The position numbers were made by a program, and so were the translations under genes. Under the pieces are notes generated by a model that ran no database searches, had not been told where the DNA came from, and was given only the letters and a program-made list of their open reading frames with translations. Source: Pirellula sp. (GTDB lineage: Bacteria > Planctomycetota > Planctomycetia > Pirellulales > Pirellulaceae). From it: a stretch of 44,489 nt of DNA. Where the stretch lies: contig JAJTID010000044.1 of NCBI GenBank assembly GCA_021300155.1, positions 1-44,489 of the forward strand. The letters are read 5' to 3'. Shown in pieces: positions 27,336-36,415 of the stretch (position 1 is its first letter; each line of letters opens with the position of its first letter).

Positions 27336-27568
27336 GTCTCGCATCTAGGGCTTTTTGCGAATGCTTTAAAAAGCGCCTATGCCAGCACTATGCGTGGCGT
27401 TAAATCACCCAAAAGGAACACTTTAACAAAAGAACTCGCCATTAATTGATTTTCTGCTCACAAAATCCACTTCTTTCGACTAAGGGTGATTGATTCCTCT
27501 TTACGGATACATTAAGTTGCCTGAAGTTTCTCTGCTGGCTTATTGTTGTTTTTTTAGAGGGTTTTGAC

Positions 27569-28534
27569 ATGTCGAAACGATTTACCCGTTTAGGAAGATC
27601 ATTGGGCTTCACATTAGTGGAGCTTTTGGTGGTGATCGCCATTATTGGAATACTAGTTGGATTGTTGCTTCCGGCGGTTCAGGCTGCACGCGAGGCGGCA
27701 AGACGCATGCAGTGTTCCAACAACATCAAGCAGTGGTCACTCTCCTTCCACAATTTCGAGAGTGCGAATAAGCGGTTTCCTATCGGGGGAACTGGAAATT
27801 CAGCCGCGACCGCTGTTCCGCGTACTTGGCGGCAAACGTGGGTGATGTATCTCTGGCCCTACATGGAGCAAACCAATTTGGCCAACGCCAGTAATTACCA
27901 GGAAAGATTCCATGTTCCACCCAATACGATCTACTTTACATTGAACGGTTCGACTGGCCGTCGAGTACCGGCCTACCTTTGCCCGAGTGATAACGGCACG
28001 ATCGATCAAAACCACACTTCCAGCCAACATCAACGCACGCGCGGCAATTATGTTGTCAACTGGGGGAACTCTTGGTACGGCCAAAATCCACAACCAGCAG
28101 GACAAGCACCTTTCTTCAACACAGACGGAAATCGTACACGACCAGGAAAGGTGACATTTGGCTCGATATCCGACGGAACTTCCAATACGCTTTTGGTCTC
28201 GGAGTACTTAATTGCCAAGAGCGACCGCGATAACGATTGGCGTGGAGACATCCATAATGATGACGGAGTCTTTCGCTTCCACACGTTGTTGACTCCCAAT
28301 ACGCGGTCACCGGACATCATCGCAAACGGATGGTTTCAGGTTACCAACGATCCAGCCATGCCTGCAACTGCAGGTGCCCAGCAACGAAATGCTGCCCGAA
28401 GCCGTCATACGGGCGGTGTCAATGCGGGGCGATGTGACGGTTCCATCAGCTTCGTGAGTCAAAACGTAGCAACCATCGTATGGCAAGCGTTGGGTAGCAT
28501 GAACGGTGGCGAAGTTTTCGAGAACCCAGAATAA
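27569..28534 (+). CDS. DUF1559 domain-containing prepilin-like protein
   Basis: A 321-residue member of the large planctomycete DUF1559 family. The N-terminus carries a type IV prepilin/pseudopilin signal (GFTLVELLVVIAIIGILV), with G|F cleavage expected by prepilin peptidase, followed by the family stretch PAVQAAREAARRMQCSNN. Downstream blocks YLCPSDNG, ISDGTSNTLLVSEY and SRHTGGVNAGRCDGSISFVS are the usual DUF1559/H-X9-DG region (here R-C-D-G). The proteins are thought to be pilin-like surface or secretion components; the precise role is unknown. An AGAGGG ribosome-binding site lies before the ATG. A hairpin follows 35 bp after the stop. Confidence 0.95.
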   Translation: MSKRFTRLGRSLGFTLVELLVVIAIIGILVGLLLPAVQAAREAARRMQCSNNIKQWSLSFHNFESANKRFPIGGTGNSAATAVPRTWRQTWVMYLWPYMEQTNLANASNYQERFHVPPNTIYFTLNGSTGRRVPAYLCPSDNGTIDQNHTSSQHQRTRGNYVVNWGNSWYGQNPQPAGQAPFFNTDGNRTRPGKVTFGSISDGTSNTLLVSEYLIAKSDRDNDWRGDIHNDDGVFRFHTLLTPNTRSPDIIANGWFQVTNDPAMPATAGAQQRNAARSRHTGGVNAGRCDGSISFVSQNVATIVWQALGSMNGGEVFENPE

Positions 28535-28568
28535 CCACGAAGCTCTCGATGATGAGTGCTTGAAAAAC

Positions 28569-28593
28569 AATCAGGGTCCGAGCGTCCCTGATT
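28569..28593 (+). terminator. Hairpin after the DUF1559 gene
   Basis: AATCAGGG (28569-28576) and CCCTGATT (28586-28593) form a perfect 8-bp stem around a 9-nt loop, 35 bp after the stop codon. There is no T-run after it, so it may be a weak terminator or an mRNA-stabilising hairpin. Confidence 0.5.
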
Positions 28594-28669
28594 CATTCAC
28601 GGCTTCGGTGCAATGAATTGCACAGAGGATAACCCATTTCTCCAGACTAAACACCAAAGTAAAATTTTT

Positions 28670-29068
28670 ATGTTACGTCGCTTCCTTCTTGTTTCTTGGA
28701 TACCCCTGTTGATCGTCGGTTGTGGGCCGGAATCCAAGATGGCCACGATCACCGGTACGGTCACTGTTGACGGAAAGCCACCAACAACTGGATCCATCTC
28801 CTTTGTTGCCATCGATGGCTTAACACCTAACACCGGGACGGAGATCAAGGACGGAAAATTCACATCGGAGGTTCCGATTGGTGAATCGAAAGTGGAAATT
28901 CGAGTTCCGAAAGTCGTTGGGAAAAAGAAACTCTACGACACTCCAGACAGTCCCGAGCAAGACGTGATGATAGAATTGCTCCCTCCGAAGTTTAACGAGG
29001 AAACAGAACTTCGATTCACGGCGAAAAAGGGAAAGAACGAAAACAACTGGGACCTGAAAAGTAAGTAA
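28670..29068 (+). CDS. Small lipoprotein, carboxypeptidase-regulatory-like
   Basis: A 132-residue protein starting MLRRFLLVSWIPLLIVGCG, a lipoprotein signal with LIVGC as lipobox. The longer frame from 28613 lacks this signal at its start, so the ATG at 28670 was preferred. The mature part has ATITGTVTVDGKPPTTGSISFVA, the beta-sandwich G-x-V-x-V-D-G-x-P opening seen in many planctomycete lipoproteins placed after DUF1559 genes. Here too it sits downstream of one. The function is unknown. Confidence 0.85.
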   Translation: MLRRFLLVSWIPLLIVGCGPESKMATITGTVTVDGKPPTTGSISFVAIDGLTPNTGTEIKDGKFTSEVPIGESKVEIRVPKVVGKKKLYDTPDSPEQDVMIELLPPKFNEETELRFTAKKGKNENNWDLKSK

Positions 29069-29376
29069 TTTTTAGGAGCAAGTAGTTACTCTCTCCTATG
29101 TAATTGCCTAACCTGACGACCCCTTGGTAGAACGATTTTCCTCAATGGTTGCCCACGCGGTTCATTCGTTTCCTAAACAATTGAGAACAATTGCTCTACA
29201 CTTATCCACGTTTTTCACCTGAAGAAGTCATGTGAAATAGCATGGAATTCTGATGGGGGCTAGAAAACCGACGCCAGTGCATGCGGGATCGTGTTGTAAC
29301 GTGCATTTCTTCAAGTCCATAAAAAAACCTCAGGCGATTGACCTGAGGTTTAGTAGGCTGACTCTTGCTTCTCGAC
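29069..29376. other. Intergenic region between convergent genes
   Basis: This 308-bp stretch between the lipoprotein gene and the secretin gene contains only the terminator hairpin described at 29321-29351. I see no gene or other signal in the rest. Confidence 0.6.
29321..29351 (-). terminator. Rho-independent terminator of the secretin gene
   Basis: On the minus strand AAACCTCAGG, a 7-nt loop and CCTGAGGTTT form a perfect 10-bp stem, followed by T residues reaching TTTTTTT in total, 25 bp after the secretin stop codon. It is a textbook intrinsic terminator. Since the two genes converge, it could also slow plus-strand transcription from the lipoprotein gene. Confidence 0.92.
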
Positions 29377-32300
29377 TTAAGGTCGAGTTGGATTGAAGCC
29401 CAAGTTCTCTTCTTCTTCTTCAGGAATGATGATTCTCGGTGTGACCGTCATCATCAGCGTGTTGGTCGTTCTGCCAATCGCATTGTTCTTGAAGAGCCGA
29501 CTCAAGTAAGGAATCTTGCTCAAGATCGGGGTACCTCGCTCGGTTCGGCCCTCTTGAAGCCGTTTGATACCGCCCAAGAGGATGGTACCACCGTCTGGAA
29601 CGTTGACCGTAGTCGAGATATTCGTGGTTCCGAAAGTTGGCTGTTGCACCGTTGTGCCCTCGGTTACTTCTTCTTCATCGTCGCGATTCCGTGTGCCGTT
29701 TGGATTCAGAATGCTGGTCACCGTCCCCGTTCGCGTCGACCGTCTTCCTTGGAAGGTAAATTGTCGATCAGCGGATTCGATCCGAGTGAACTGAGGATTC
29801 AAAGTCATTCGAACGAATCGTTTGTCTTGCGAGACCACCGACTGAACATTCAACATTGTTCCTTCGTTGAGAACAACAATGATCGGTTGTTGTGCAACAG
29901 CAAAGTCACCGACAACGGGCTGGAACGAGGTCACGAACGGTCGCTGAGCGGTATCGTTGATACTTGCAGTTTGACCGTCATACATTGTTACCTTCGGAGC
30001 ATTCAAGACGTTCTGACGGCTATTCCCCTGCGAGGCTTGCAAGAAGAAGAACAGTTCCATGTCGCTCAAGATCGCCATGCCGAACGTAGTTGCTTGACCA
30101 ATGTCAGGAGCTCCGAATGGTGGTGTGACCGTGAAATTATTGGAGAGTGTCAAATCGAGATCGCTCGTAAAGGTTGGAGCACCGGATCCAAGTCCTGAGC
30201 TCAACCCGACCGCAACGCTCGGGCCTTGATCGTCACGGGGAAGCTGGCGAACCTTGTCATCAAACTTCATATCAAAGTCCACGCCGATTTGCTCGAAGAA
30301 TGTATCTTGCAACTGGATGAACTTCACTTCAATTGTCACTTGAAGATCACCGAGCGAACGAAGGCTCTTCAAAAGGTCGGCAATCGCTTCGTGCGTTTCT
30401 TGTGGAGCTGAGACAACCAAGCTCAAGTTTTGTCGGAACTCAAGCATGGTGGACGTTCCACCTTGGGCATCCCAACCATCAGGAGTAATCGTCTGTTGGA
30501 TCAGGTTGATCAACTCTCCATAGTTTGCCATCGCGCCACCACCACCGAGTCCCTCACTGGCATTCGCATATGCGGCTAGTCCGGCACCGGGCATCGCAGC
30601 TGCCAAGCTCGGCGAGACACCGGTCAAATTCGGCATTGCAGCGATTTGCGCCATGACCGAGGACTTTGGATCGATACTAGCCATTCGACTCGCAGTCAAC
30701 GCGGACTCTTGGGGACGCACGGTTGCGGATGCGAAGCTAGTTTGAGCTTGGAATGCAGCCTGCAACGCACCAGCCATACCGGTATTGTTGTCGCTGACAA
30801 AGTTAGGAATCGGGATAACCAGATCCTTTACGTTGTACGTTTTCGTCTGCAACTCACGCTGGGTGAATCGTCGGCTTTGAATCGTCAACGTTTCGTTCTT
30901 CACAGCGTATGTTAAATTCAACTTCTCAAGAATTTGATTCAACGCGCTCTTCAGACGAATCGAGTTCCCTTGAAGATCGAGCGTGACAGGCGTATCGACC
31001 GTCACACCCTCCTCTTCAATCGATCGTTGGTCAATATCTACAGGAACGCCAAACATCTCTCCGATGGTACGCATCGCATCCGAAAGCGGTCGTTTGTCGA
31101 ATGATGCCGAGAAAGGCTCGTCGAGCGCTTCACGGATTCTCTTTTCCGACGGAAGAATCTTGGAGTCTGTCTTGTCCTTTGATCTACGCTCCGTGAGTTC
31201 CGTCCAGTCTTTTGCTGGCGGGAAAGCGAACGGTCTGTTGTCATCAAAAGGGGTTGAAGATATTTCTACATTCAACATGTTGCGCATGAAGTTCTCTTGC
31301 TTCATGCCGCGTATCAATTCGTACTCTTCAATACGCGCTTGAGCCCGTGCTTTGGTCATCATGACTGCTGCAATTTCGGAGCCAGGCTTTAGTTCGGAAA
31401 CTCGTTTCGCAACTTCGATAGCTTCTTCAAAACGGCGTTGATCGATAAGATCATTGTACTGATCGACTAACGTTTGAACTTGAAGATCGGACTTTGCTCG
31501 GCTCTGTGCCTCGATATCCATTCGATCTTCGATCTGCTTGTTTCGCTGATCAAGCTGAATGGCTACTTTATTTTGTTCAACCCATGCTTCGATATTGCCG
31601 CTCACTTTGTCAACCATCGTAAACATACTCTTACGATAGTTGCTATCGACATCGGCCTGTGTGATGCGATTGCGGAGCGTACGAAGTTTATCGAGAGCCT
31701 CCAATGGCTTGTTCGCCATGGCCATTCTCTCAGCATCAGCGATTTCTCCAGACACTTCGGAGAAGAGCCTTTGTCGCTTAATCTGCGATTCTCTTCCCTC
31801 GGCGCTTAGTGCGGAGATACTTTCCGGTTCACCTGAGGTTCGCTGTTCTAGTTGAGTCAATTTATCTTTAAGCTGACTCACTGTCGCCTGATCCAGATCG
31901 GACCGCTTGGCATACGCAGCTCGGAATTTCTCCATCGCTTCCTTCTTGTTGCCCGCCGTCAGCTCAGAGACACCTTGTTGGTAAAGGTCTCGTCCTGACA
32001 CTTCAGCATCCAACGAAGTCAGCACACCGCTCGCAGGTGCGACTTTGGTAGAGTCTTTCTTCGGCTGGAACACACTGTTCTGAACAGGATTCATCGGAGG
32101 ATTGTTAGCCACGCCTGCATTTTGAACCCCATTTTGTGAAGCTGGCATATTTGCAGAGGCCTGCATGATATTGCCAGACAATTTTTCTTTACTGGAAATC
32201 GCCAGTTCGACTTCCCATGGCCGTGTTTGCGAAGAGCCAAAGTCCTTGTCAGGTACCTTCAACGCGATCGCCTGATCGATTATACGCCGTGCACCAGCAA

Positions 32301-32949
32301 GGTCTCCACGGTCCATCGCGAACTTTGCTTGAGCGGTCAGGCTCACAGCTTGTTCGCGAAGCGGATTAGGAGTCAACGTTTGCAAATTCGGAGCAGTACC
32401 AGGCAACGGTGGCAACGTTGGCAGAGCGTTGTTCGCAGCAGGAGTACTATTTACAGCAACCGGCAAACCTAGTGGTGGGAGCATCGTTCCATTGGAACGC
32501 AACTGATTCGGCATGGCTTGTTGTGCCATCTTGAATGCGTTGTCCATTACCGCGGGCGTAACGCCTGCGGCTTCGAATTGCTTTCGAGTTTTCTGTACTT
32601 CGGCATTCCACTCTGCAGTGGCAGATCCTACCAACTGGGCTTGTGCCAGCGTTTGGATCGCAACCTCTTTTCTTCCTTCCGTTAAAGCCGCCTGGGCTTT
32701 GCCGAGCAACTCTTTTGCGAGCACCTCTACACCGGGCACAGCAGGAACTGCACTCGGCAAAGATGCTAAGGGTTGAGTCGCAGGTGGAAGAGGTGGCAGG
32801 GAACCGCCGGGTGGGCTCTGTGCGACGACCGTCGATGTCGAGACCATCGGTGTGGCTATACCCACAAACAATGGAACATAGACGGGCGAGGATGCCGCCG
32901 ACAACGCGGTCAATAGCCGTAATGTCCGTAATGGATTGAGGTGTTTCAA
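29377..32949 (-). CDS. Secretin (type II/III secretion or type IV pilus outer-membrane pore), long N-terminal region
   Basis: Outer-membrane secretin of 1190 residues. The chosen TTG start at 32949 is preceded by AAGGAG at 7-nt spacing and opens a signal peptide (MKHLNPLRTLRLLTALSAAS...VVAQ); the frame extends upstream to 33024 without a better start. The N-terminal ~600 residues are Ala/Gln/Asn-rich with TPR-like helical segments. A secretin N0/STN-type domain is near residue 630 (GEMFGVPVDIDQR), an N1-like domain ends at ETHEAIADLLKSLRSL, and the beta-domain begins at QVTIEVKFIQLQDTFFEQ. VLNAPKVTMYDGQTA and the signature VPDGGTILLGGIK (about 1116-1128) then PILSKIPYLSRLF and MMTVTPRII complete it. 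No other secretion genes flank it. Confidence 0.94.
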   Translation of the reverse strand: MKHLNPLRTLRLLTALSAASSPVYVPLFVGIATPMVSTSTVVAQSPPGGSLPPLPPATQPLASLPSAVPAVPGVEVLAKELLGKAQAALTEGRKEVAIQTLAQAQLVGSATAEWNAEVQKTRKQFEAAGVTPAVMDNAFKMAQQAMPNQLRSNGTMLPPLGLPVAVNSTPAANNALPTLPPLPGTAPNLQTLTPNPLREQAVSLTAQAKFAMDRGDLAGARRIIDQAIALKVPDKDFGSSQTRPWEVELAISSKEKLSGNIMQASANMPASQNGVQNAGVANNPPMNPVQNSVFQPKKDSTKVAPASGVLTSLDAEVSGRDLYQQGVSELTAGNKKEAMEKFRAAYAKRSDLDQATVSQLKDKLTQLEQRTSGEPESISALSAEGRESQIKRQRLFSEVSGEIADAERMAMANKPLEALDKLRTLRNRITQADVDSNYRKSMFTMVDKVSGNIEAWVEQNKVAIQLDQRNKQIEDRMDIEAQSRAKSDLQVQTLVDQYNDLIDQRRFEEAIEVAKRVSELKPGSEIAAVMMTKARAQARIEEYELIRGMKQENFMRNMLNVEISSTPFDDNRPFAFPPAKDWTELTERRSKDKTDSKILPSEKRIREALDEPFSASFDKRPLSDAMRTIGEMFGVPVDIDQRSIEEEGVTVDTPVTLDLQGNSIRLKSALNQILEKLNLTYAVKNETLTIQSRRFTQRELQTKTYNVKDLVIPIPNFVSDNNTGMAGALQAAFQAQTSFASATVRPQESALTASRMASIDPKSSVMAQIAAMPNLTGVSPSLAAAMPGAGLAAYANASEGLGGGGAMANYGELINLIQQTITPDGWDAQGGTSTMLEFRQNLSLVVSAPQETHEAIADLLKSLRSLGDLQVTIEVKFIQLQDTFFEQIGVDFDMKFDDKVRQLPRDDQGPSVAVGLSSGLGSGAPTFTSDLDLTLSNNFTVTPPFGAPDIGQATTFGMAILSDMELFFFLQASQGNSRQNVLNAPKVTMYDGQTASINDTAQRPFVTSFQPVVGDFAVAQQPIIVVLNEGTMLNVQSVVSQDKRFVRMTLNPQFTRIESADRQFTFQGRRSTRTGTVTSILNPNGTRNRDDEEEVTEGTTVQQPTFGTTNISTTVNVPDGGTILLGGIKRLQEGRTERGTPILSKIPYLSRLFKNNAIGRTTNTLMMTVTPRIIIPEEEEENLGFNPTRP

Positions 32950-33121
32950 CGCGACACTCCTTATCGCTTCTGATTTCCAATAAACGCTCGTCTCGAATCG
33001 ACATTTCACCACTGCACAATACAACCGACAGCCATCCGTGGCCTCTGATTATTTCGCGCAACGTTGAACGCAACTTTTGCTACAGGCAATTGAATAGGCG
33101 TCAACCGAAAGATCGGTCAAT

Positions 33122-33134
33122 ACCAGAATCTGGT
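33122..33134. repeat. Short dyad upstream of the secretin gene
   Basis: ACCAGAATCTGGT is a palindrome with a one-base centre, about 175 bp upstream of the secretin start. A second weaker dyad, ACCGA-AAGA-TCGGT, precedes it. They could be operator half-sites or the end of the upstream transcript. Confidence 0.4.
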
Positions 33135-33208
33135 TTGGCGAAAGATTTTTTCGAAAAGTAAAATGGGCAATATCCATGGCTTTACGCATCTCTCTCAGTC
33201 TTCGCGGA

Positions 33209-34375
33209 TTAACGAAAGACGGTTCCGCCTCCAACGGTCTGCATCGGTCGGGGATGCCCAACCGTATGAGGAACCGCTATTTGATCGGTGTTCAGGGCGT
33301 TGGACTTTTGCTGTTCTAGTCGTAGCTTCTCCAGGTAGTAGCTACCTGATTTTTGGTGCATCGTGTTGTTATTGGCAACCGAGGCTGTTGTGTTGGCAGT
33401 GAGAAGAGTGTTCGAAGCAGGCTGAACCGCATTGCCAACTCCGCGAACAGGAACCCAAGCAACTGCAGTTTGTACAGGATTCAGTAATTGATTCTGCGAG
33501 GCATTCCCAGCAGGTGCCGATGCGGAAGCGAGCCTTGTTTTTCCAGGCAGTCCGCGTGATTGAGCCGTATATGCGATCACATCTCCGCCACCATCTGCAA
33601 CCCACAAGTTCCATGCGGTTTGCAGCGATCCCACTGAGGGATACTCGTAGGCCTGATTCGTTGCAGCAACCCAATCCCCCTCACGCATACCAAGCTCTAG
33701 AAAACGAATGAAGTTTCGCGGTCCCCCCTGATGAATCAAGAAACTGGTGAGGCTATATCCTTGGGCATAAAGCGGAAGCATATCGGCGGGATAGTCGGTC
33801 AACAGAAACAGCGTTGCAAACGGAATCCCCTTCCCTTCCGAGAGGAATCGAACCAGCATGCTGTCGTGCTTACTGCGCTCCGCGTCATGCTCGACCGTGG
33901 TGCACATGCCTTCGTCAGCCCAGCGAGGCACCGGTTTTCCCAGTGGAGCAAAGTGGCTTGCAATGACGGTATGTGTTACTTCGTGTGGCAAAACACTGTC
34001 GATGATTCGCTCGCGAGTCCCAACAACAGTCATCTTGAAATTGATGACTTGACCGTTGATCAACGTGTAGTTCGTCTCACCACTTGCGAGTCTCGTCGGG
34101 CCATCTTGGACGATAACAGGGCAAGGGTTCGACCATTGTGGAAGCTCTTGCCCTAACCAATGGATCGCTAGTTCTTTCCGATTCTTCTCGGCTGCCTCTG
34201 CAACATGCTTTGCCCACTCTGGATCCCTTGCCATCACCTTGAAATTCGGTGTGGCAACGCTGAAAAGAGGCTGATTCTGGATCTGTCCAACCGCGGTTGG
34301 AATCACACCTCCAACGAGCCATAAACACGCGAAGAAAGCAATGTATTGACGAGACTTGGAAAGGACCGCATCCAT
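33209..34375 (-). CDS. Exported gluzincin-type zinc metallopeptidase-like protein (DUF1570-like)
   Basis: A 388-residue protein with a signal peptide (FFACLWLVGGVIPTAVGQ) and a thermolysin/gluzincin-like core. The zinc motif is LPHEVTHTVIASHF (HEVTH = HExxH), followed about 20 residues later by PRWADEGMCTTVEH, where Glu is the expected third ligand. The C-terminal part has LTSFLIHQGGPRNFIRFLELG, typical of peptidase MA-like/DUF1570 proteins. The tail is Asn/Gln/Ala-rich and probably disordered. Substrate unknown, with action expected in the periplasm or at the surface. An AAGGAG site 7 nt before the ATG supports the start. The secretin gene lies 259 bp downstream on the same strand. Confidence 0.85.
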   Translation of the reverse strand: MDAVLSKSRQYIAFFACLWLVGGVIPTAVGQIQNQPLFSVATPNFKVMARDPEWAKHVAEAAEKNRKELAIHWLGQELPQWSNPCPVIVQDGPTRLASGETNYTLINGQVINFKMTVVGTRERIIDSVLPHEVTHTVIASHFAPLGKPVPRWADEGMCTTVEHDAERSKHDSMLVRFLSEGKGIPFATLFLLTDYPADMLPLYAQGYSLTSFLIHQGGPRNFIRFLELGMREGDWVAATNQAYEYPSVGSLQTAWNLWVADGGGDVIAYTAQSRGLPGKTRLASASAPAGNASQNQLLNPVQTAVAWVPVRGVGNAVQPASNTLLTANTTASVANNNTMHQKSGSYYLEKLRLEQQKSNALNTDQIAVPHTVGHPRPMQTVGGGTVFR

Positions 34376-34659
34376 GCGTTTTCTCCTTGGAGTGTTGTGC
34401 TTTCAACTGCTTCCTTGCAGCTACTTTTCGTGTTGCAGTTCCGAACCTTTGCTTGAAAGACTCAAATCGGGAACTCGGCAGGAAGTCTAAGAGACATCCG
34501 AAGAACGCCTCCAGGTCAATCTTTAGACAAAGTCCAAAAAAAGAGACAAAAACGCGATGCTAGCGAAAGCAACATTCACCAAAACTTTACCCACGCAGGC
34601 ATCGATTGACACAAAATCTATGAAGCAATCCGCGTTCGAAAGACCTGTCGCCGCCTACG

Positions 34660-36150
34660 TTAGCGGTTCGATTTCGATTCCACGCAATAAAGACTGGCAT
34701 AAGATCGCAAAAACAGCTGCCCGTTGGAGACAGCCGGTGTCGCGTTGAAGATGGTCTGATCTGATTCGAATTTGTTCTGATGAAGGATCTTCATTTCAGG
34801 CTGCCCCGCAATGACGAAAAGCCCGCTTCCTCGCGTCTGCGCGTAGATCTTTCCATCCACCAGAATGGGCGAAGCGTAGACAGGACGGCCCTTGGACTCG
34901 ATTCCGGGTACACGCTTTTTCTGAACCAGTTCACCAGTACTCGCCTTGGAGCAGAAGTACATTCCTTGGTCATCTATCCAATACAAATGCCCGTCGTGAA
35001 GAACTGGAGTTACTACATAGGATGAATTCCGACTCGTCCATGCAATATGCGATTTGGTAACGTCTCCCGTTCCGCCCGTGCGCAGAGCAAGACTTCCTGA
35101 CGAACGATATCCTCCGAAAATGTATAGCATATCTCCATCTTGTATCACGCTCGGAGATAGGTTTCCCGTCAATGTCGTTTCTGCATACCACACGAGCTTC
35201 CCTGTAAGAGGATTCAGCCCCCAGACTTCACCAGGCACAGCGATGACCATGTCATCACGAGTCTCATCCACTCGCACAATCATGGGAGTTCCATAGGCCA
35301 GTTCCAATGTCGACGCAGGTGCAGACCAAACCTTCTTCCCGGTCTTTCGCTCGAATGCTATCAAGGACTGGCTCTCCTCCGATGCATTAACGATCACCAT
35401 GTCTTTGTATAGCAACAAACTCGAAGCTGTCCCCCATCCACGGTTCCCCGATTCGGTGCCAACCGAAGCATGCCATTGTTCGTTTCCATCCAAGTCATAT
35501 GCATGCAGCCCCGATTTACCAAAAAACGCATAAACGTACTCTCCATCCGTCGTGGGCGTGTTCGTGGCGTAGCCGTGTTCTGGAATCCCCATCCCTTGAT
35601 AAGGATCCTCAGGCAGTACAGCATGGACACTTTTCGTCCAACGCAATTTACCATCGGTACGATCTACACAATGCAAATGCCGTTTCAACGAATCCATCTT
35701 ACCAACGGTTTGATTTTCATCACCGTAGCCGGTGTAGCTTGTTAAAAAAACATATTTCTCCGTAAGTATCGGACTGGAGGAGCCAGGCCCAGGTAAATCC
35801 AGTTTCCAACGTAGATTTTCTGAGTCGCTCCACGAAACCGGGATCGTACGATCTTCGCTAATACCTCGGCCATCGCGTCCTCGAAATCGATTCCATACGA
35901 TTTGGTGATTATCTTCAATCGCATTTGTGTTCGCTTCATTACTCGAAATAACTCGGATCCCTTGTTCGAAGTGAGCCGGCAATTCTCGAACGCTTTGAGG
36001 CAACTCTGTCTCGGGGCGTTGAACGGAAACGCCGCCACGCAATCGTCCTACACCAGGTCTACCCATTCGAAAAACGGAGAACACAATCGCGCCAACTCCC
36101 AAAGCAAGCAACCCTACAAATCCAACCTTCCATCGTCGTACGATGCTCAT
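34660..36150 (-). CDS. Membrane-anchored PQQ-type beta-propeller protein
   Basis: A 496-residue protein with an N-terminal TM anchor (RRWKVGFVGLLALGVGAIVFSVF) and a beta-propeller of PQQ/BamB-like repeats. Examples are WRGRDGRGISEDRTIPVSW-like opening, LHCVDRTDGKLRWTKSVHA, LHAYDLDGNEQWHASVG, LIAFERKTGKKVWSAPAS and VWGLNPLTGKLVWYAETT, each carrying the x-D/x-G-K-x-x-W signature. The open frame reaches 36294, but the ATG at 36150 directly starts the TM anchor and was chosen. Such proteins are abundant in planctomycetes and usually not quinone enzymes. A scaffold or binding role is likely. Confidence 0.88.
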   Translation of the reverse strand: MSIVRRWKVGFVGLLALGVGAIVFSVFRMGRPGVGRLRGGVSVQRPETELPQSVRELPAHFEQGIRVISSNEANTNAIEDNHQIVWNRFRGRDGRGISEDRTIPVSWSDSENLRWKLDLPGPGSSSPILTEKYVFLTSYTGYGDENQTVGKMDSLKRHLHCVDRTDGKLRWTKSVHAVLPEDPYQGMGIPEHGYATNTPTTDGEYVYAFFGKSGLHAYDLDGNEQWHASVGTESGNRGWGTASSLLLYKDMVIVNASEESQSLIAFERKTGKKVWSAPASTLELAYGTPMIVRVDETRDDMVIAVPGEVWGLNPLTGKLVWYAETTLTGNLSPSVIQDGDMLYIFGGYRSSGSLALRTGGTGDVTKSHIAWTSRNSSYVVTPVLHDGHLYWIDDQGMYFCSKASTGELVQKKRVPGIESKGRPVYASPILVDGKIYAQTRGSGLFVIAGQPEMKILHQNKFESDQTIFNATPAVSNGQLFLRSYASLYCVESKSNR

Positions 36151-36298
36151 CTTTGTATCTCTCCAGAGTGCCACCCAAGACGCAGTGTCCGAAAGCGGGC
36201 ACCCATCCAACGATTCGCCAGGATGCCAAGAAACGACTCGGTCCGTCCAGGAGTCATTATGCAGAAAGAACCTTAAGTGACGATGAAGCCTCAAGCCG

Positions 36299-36321
36299 TT
36301 TTGGCCAACTTGTGGCCAAAA
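36299..36321. repeat. 9-bp inverted repeat between PQQ and glycosyltransferase genes
   Basis: TTTTGGCCA (36299-36307) and TGGCCAAAA (36313-36321) pair perfectly around a 5-nt loop, 95 bp downstream of the glycosyltransferase-like gene stop. The hairpin is followed by TTTT on the plus strand and has no T-run on the minus strand, so its use as terminator for the minus-strand genes is uncertain; an operator role is possible. Confidence 0.55.
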
Positions 36322-36415
36322 TTTTCAATGTACCAAGATTTAGGGTACAAACGTTTTCGTCAGAATGGCGTAATCACAAGCGGGCGCAATAATCCCGAGC
36401 CAATCAAGAGTGGAC

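Noticed and set aside
27350-27374. GCTTTTT...AAAAAGC possible terminator after the OleC operon
   Set aside because: Stem is almost all A-T with an 11-nt loop, too weak to call.
29365-30198. 277-codon plus-strand ORF
   Set aside because: Lies antisense to the secretin domain, whose motifs are unambiguous; it is a frame shadow.
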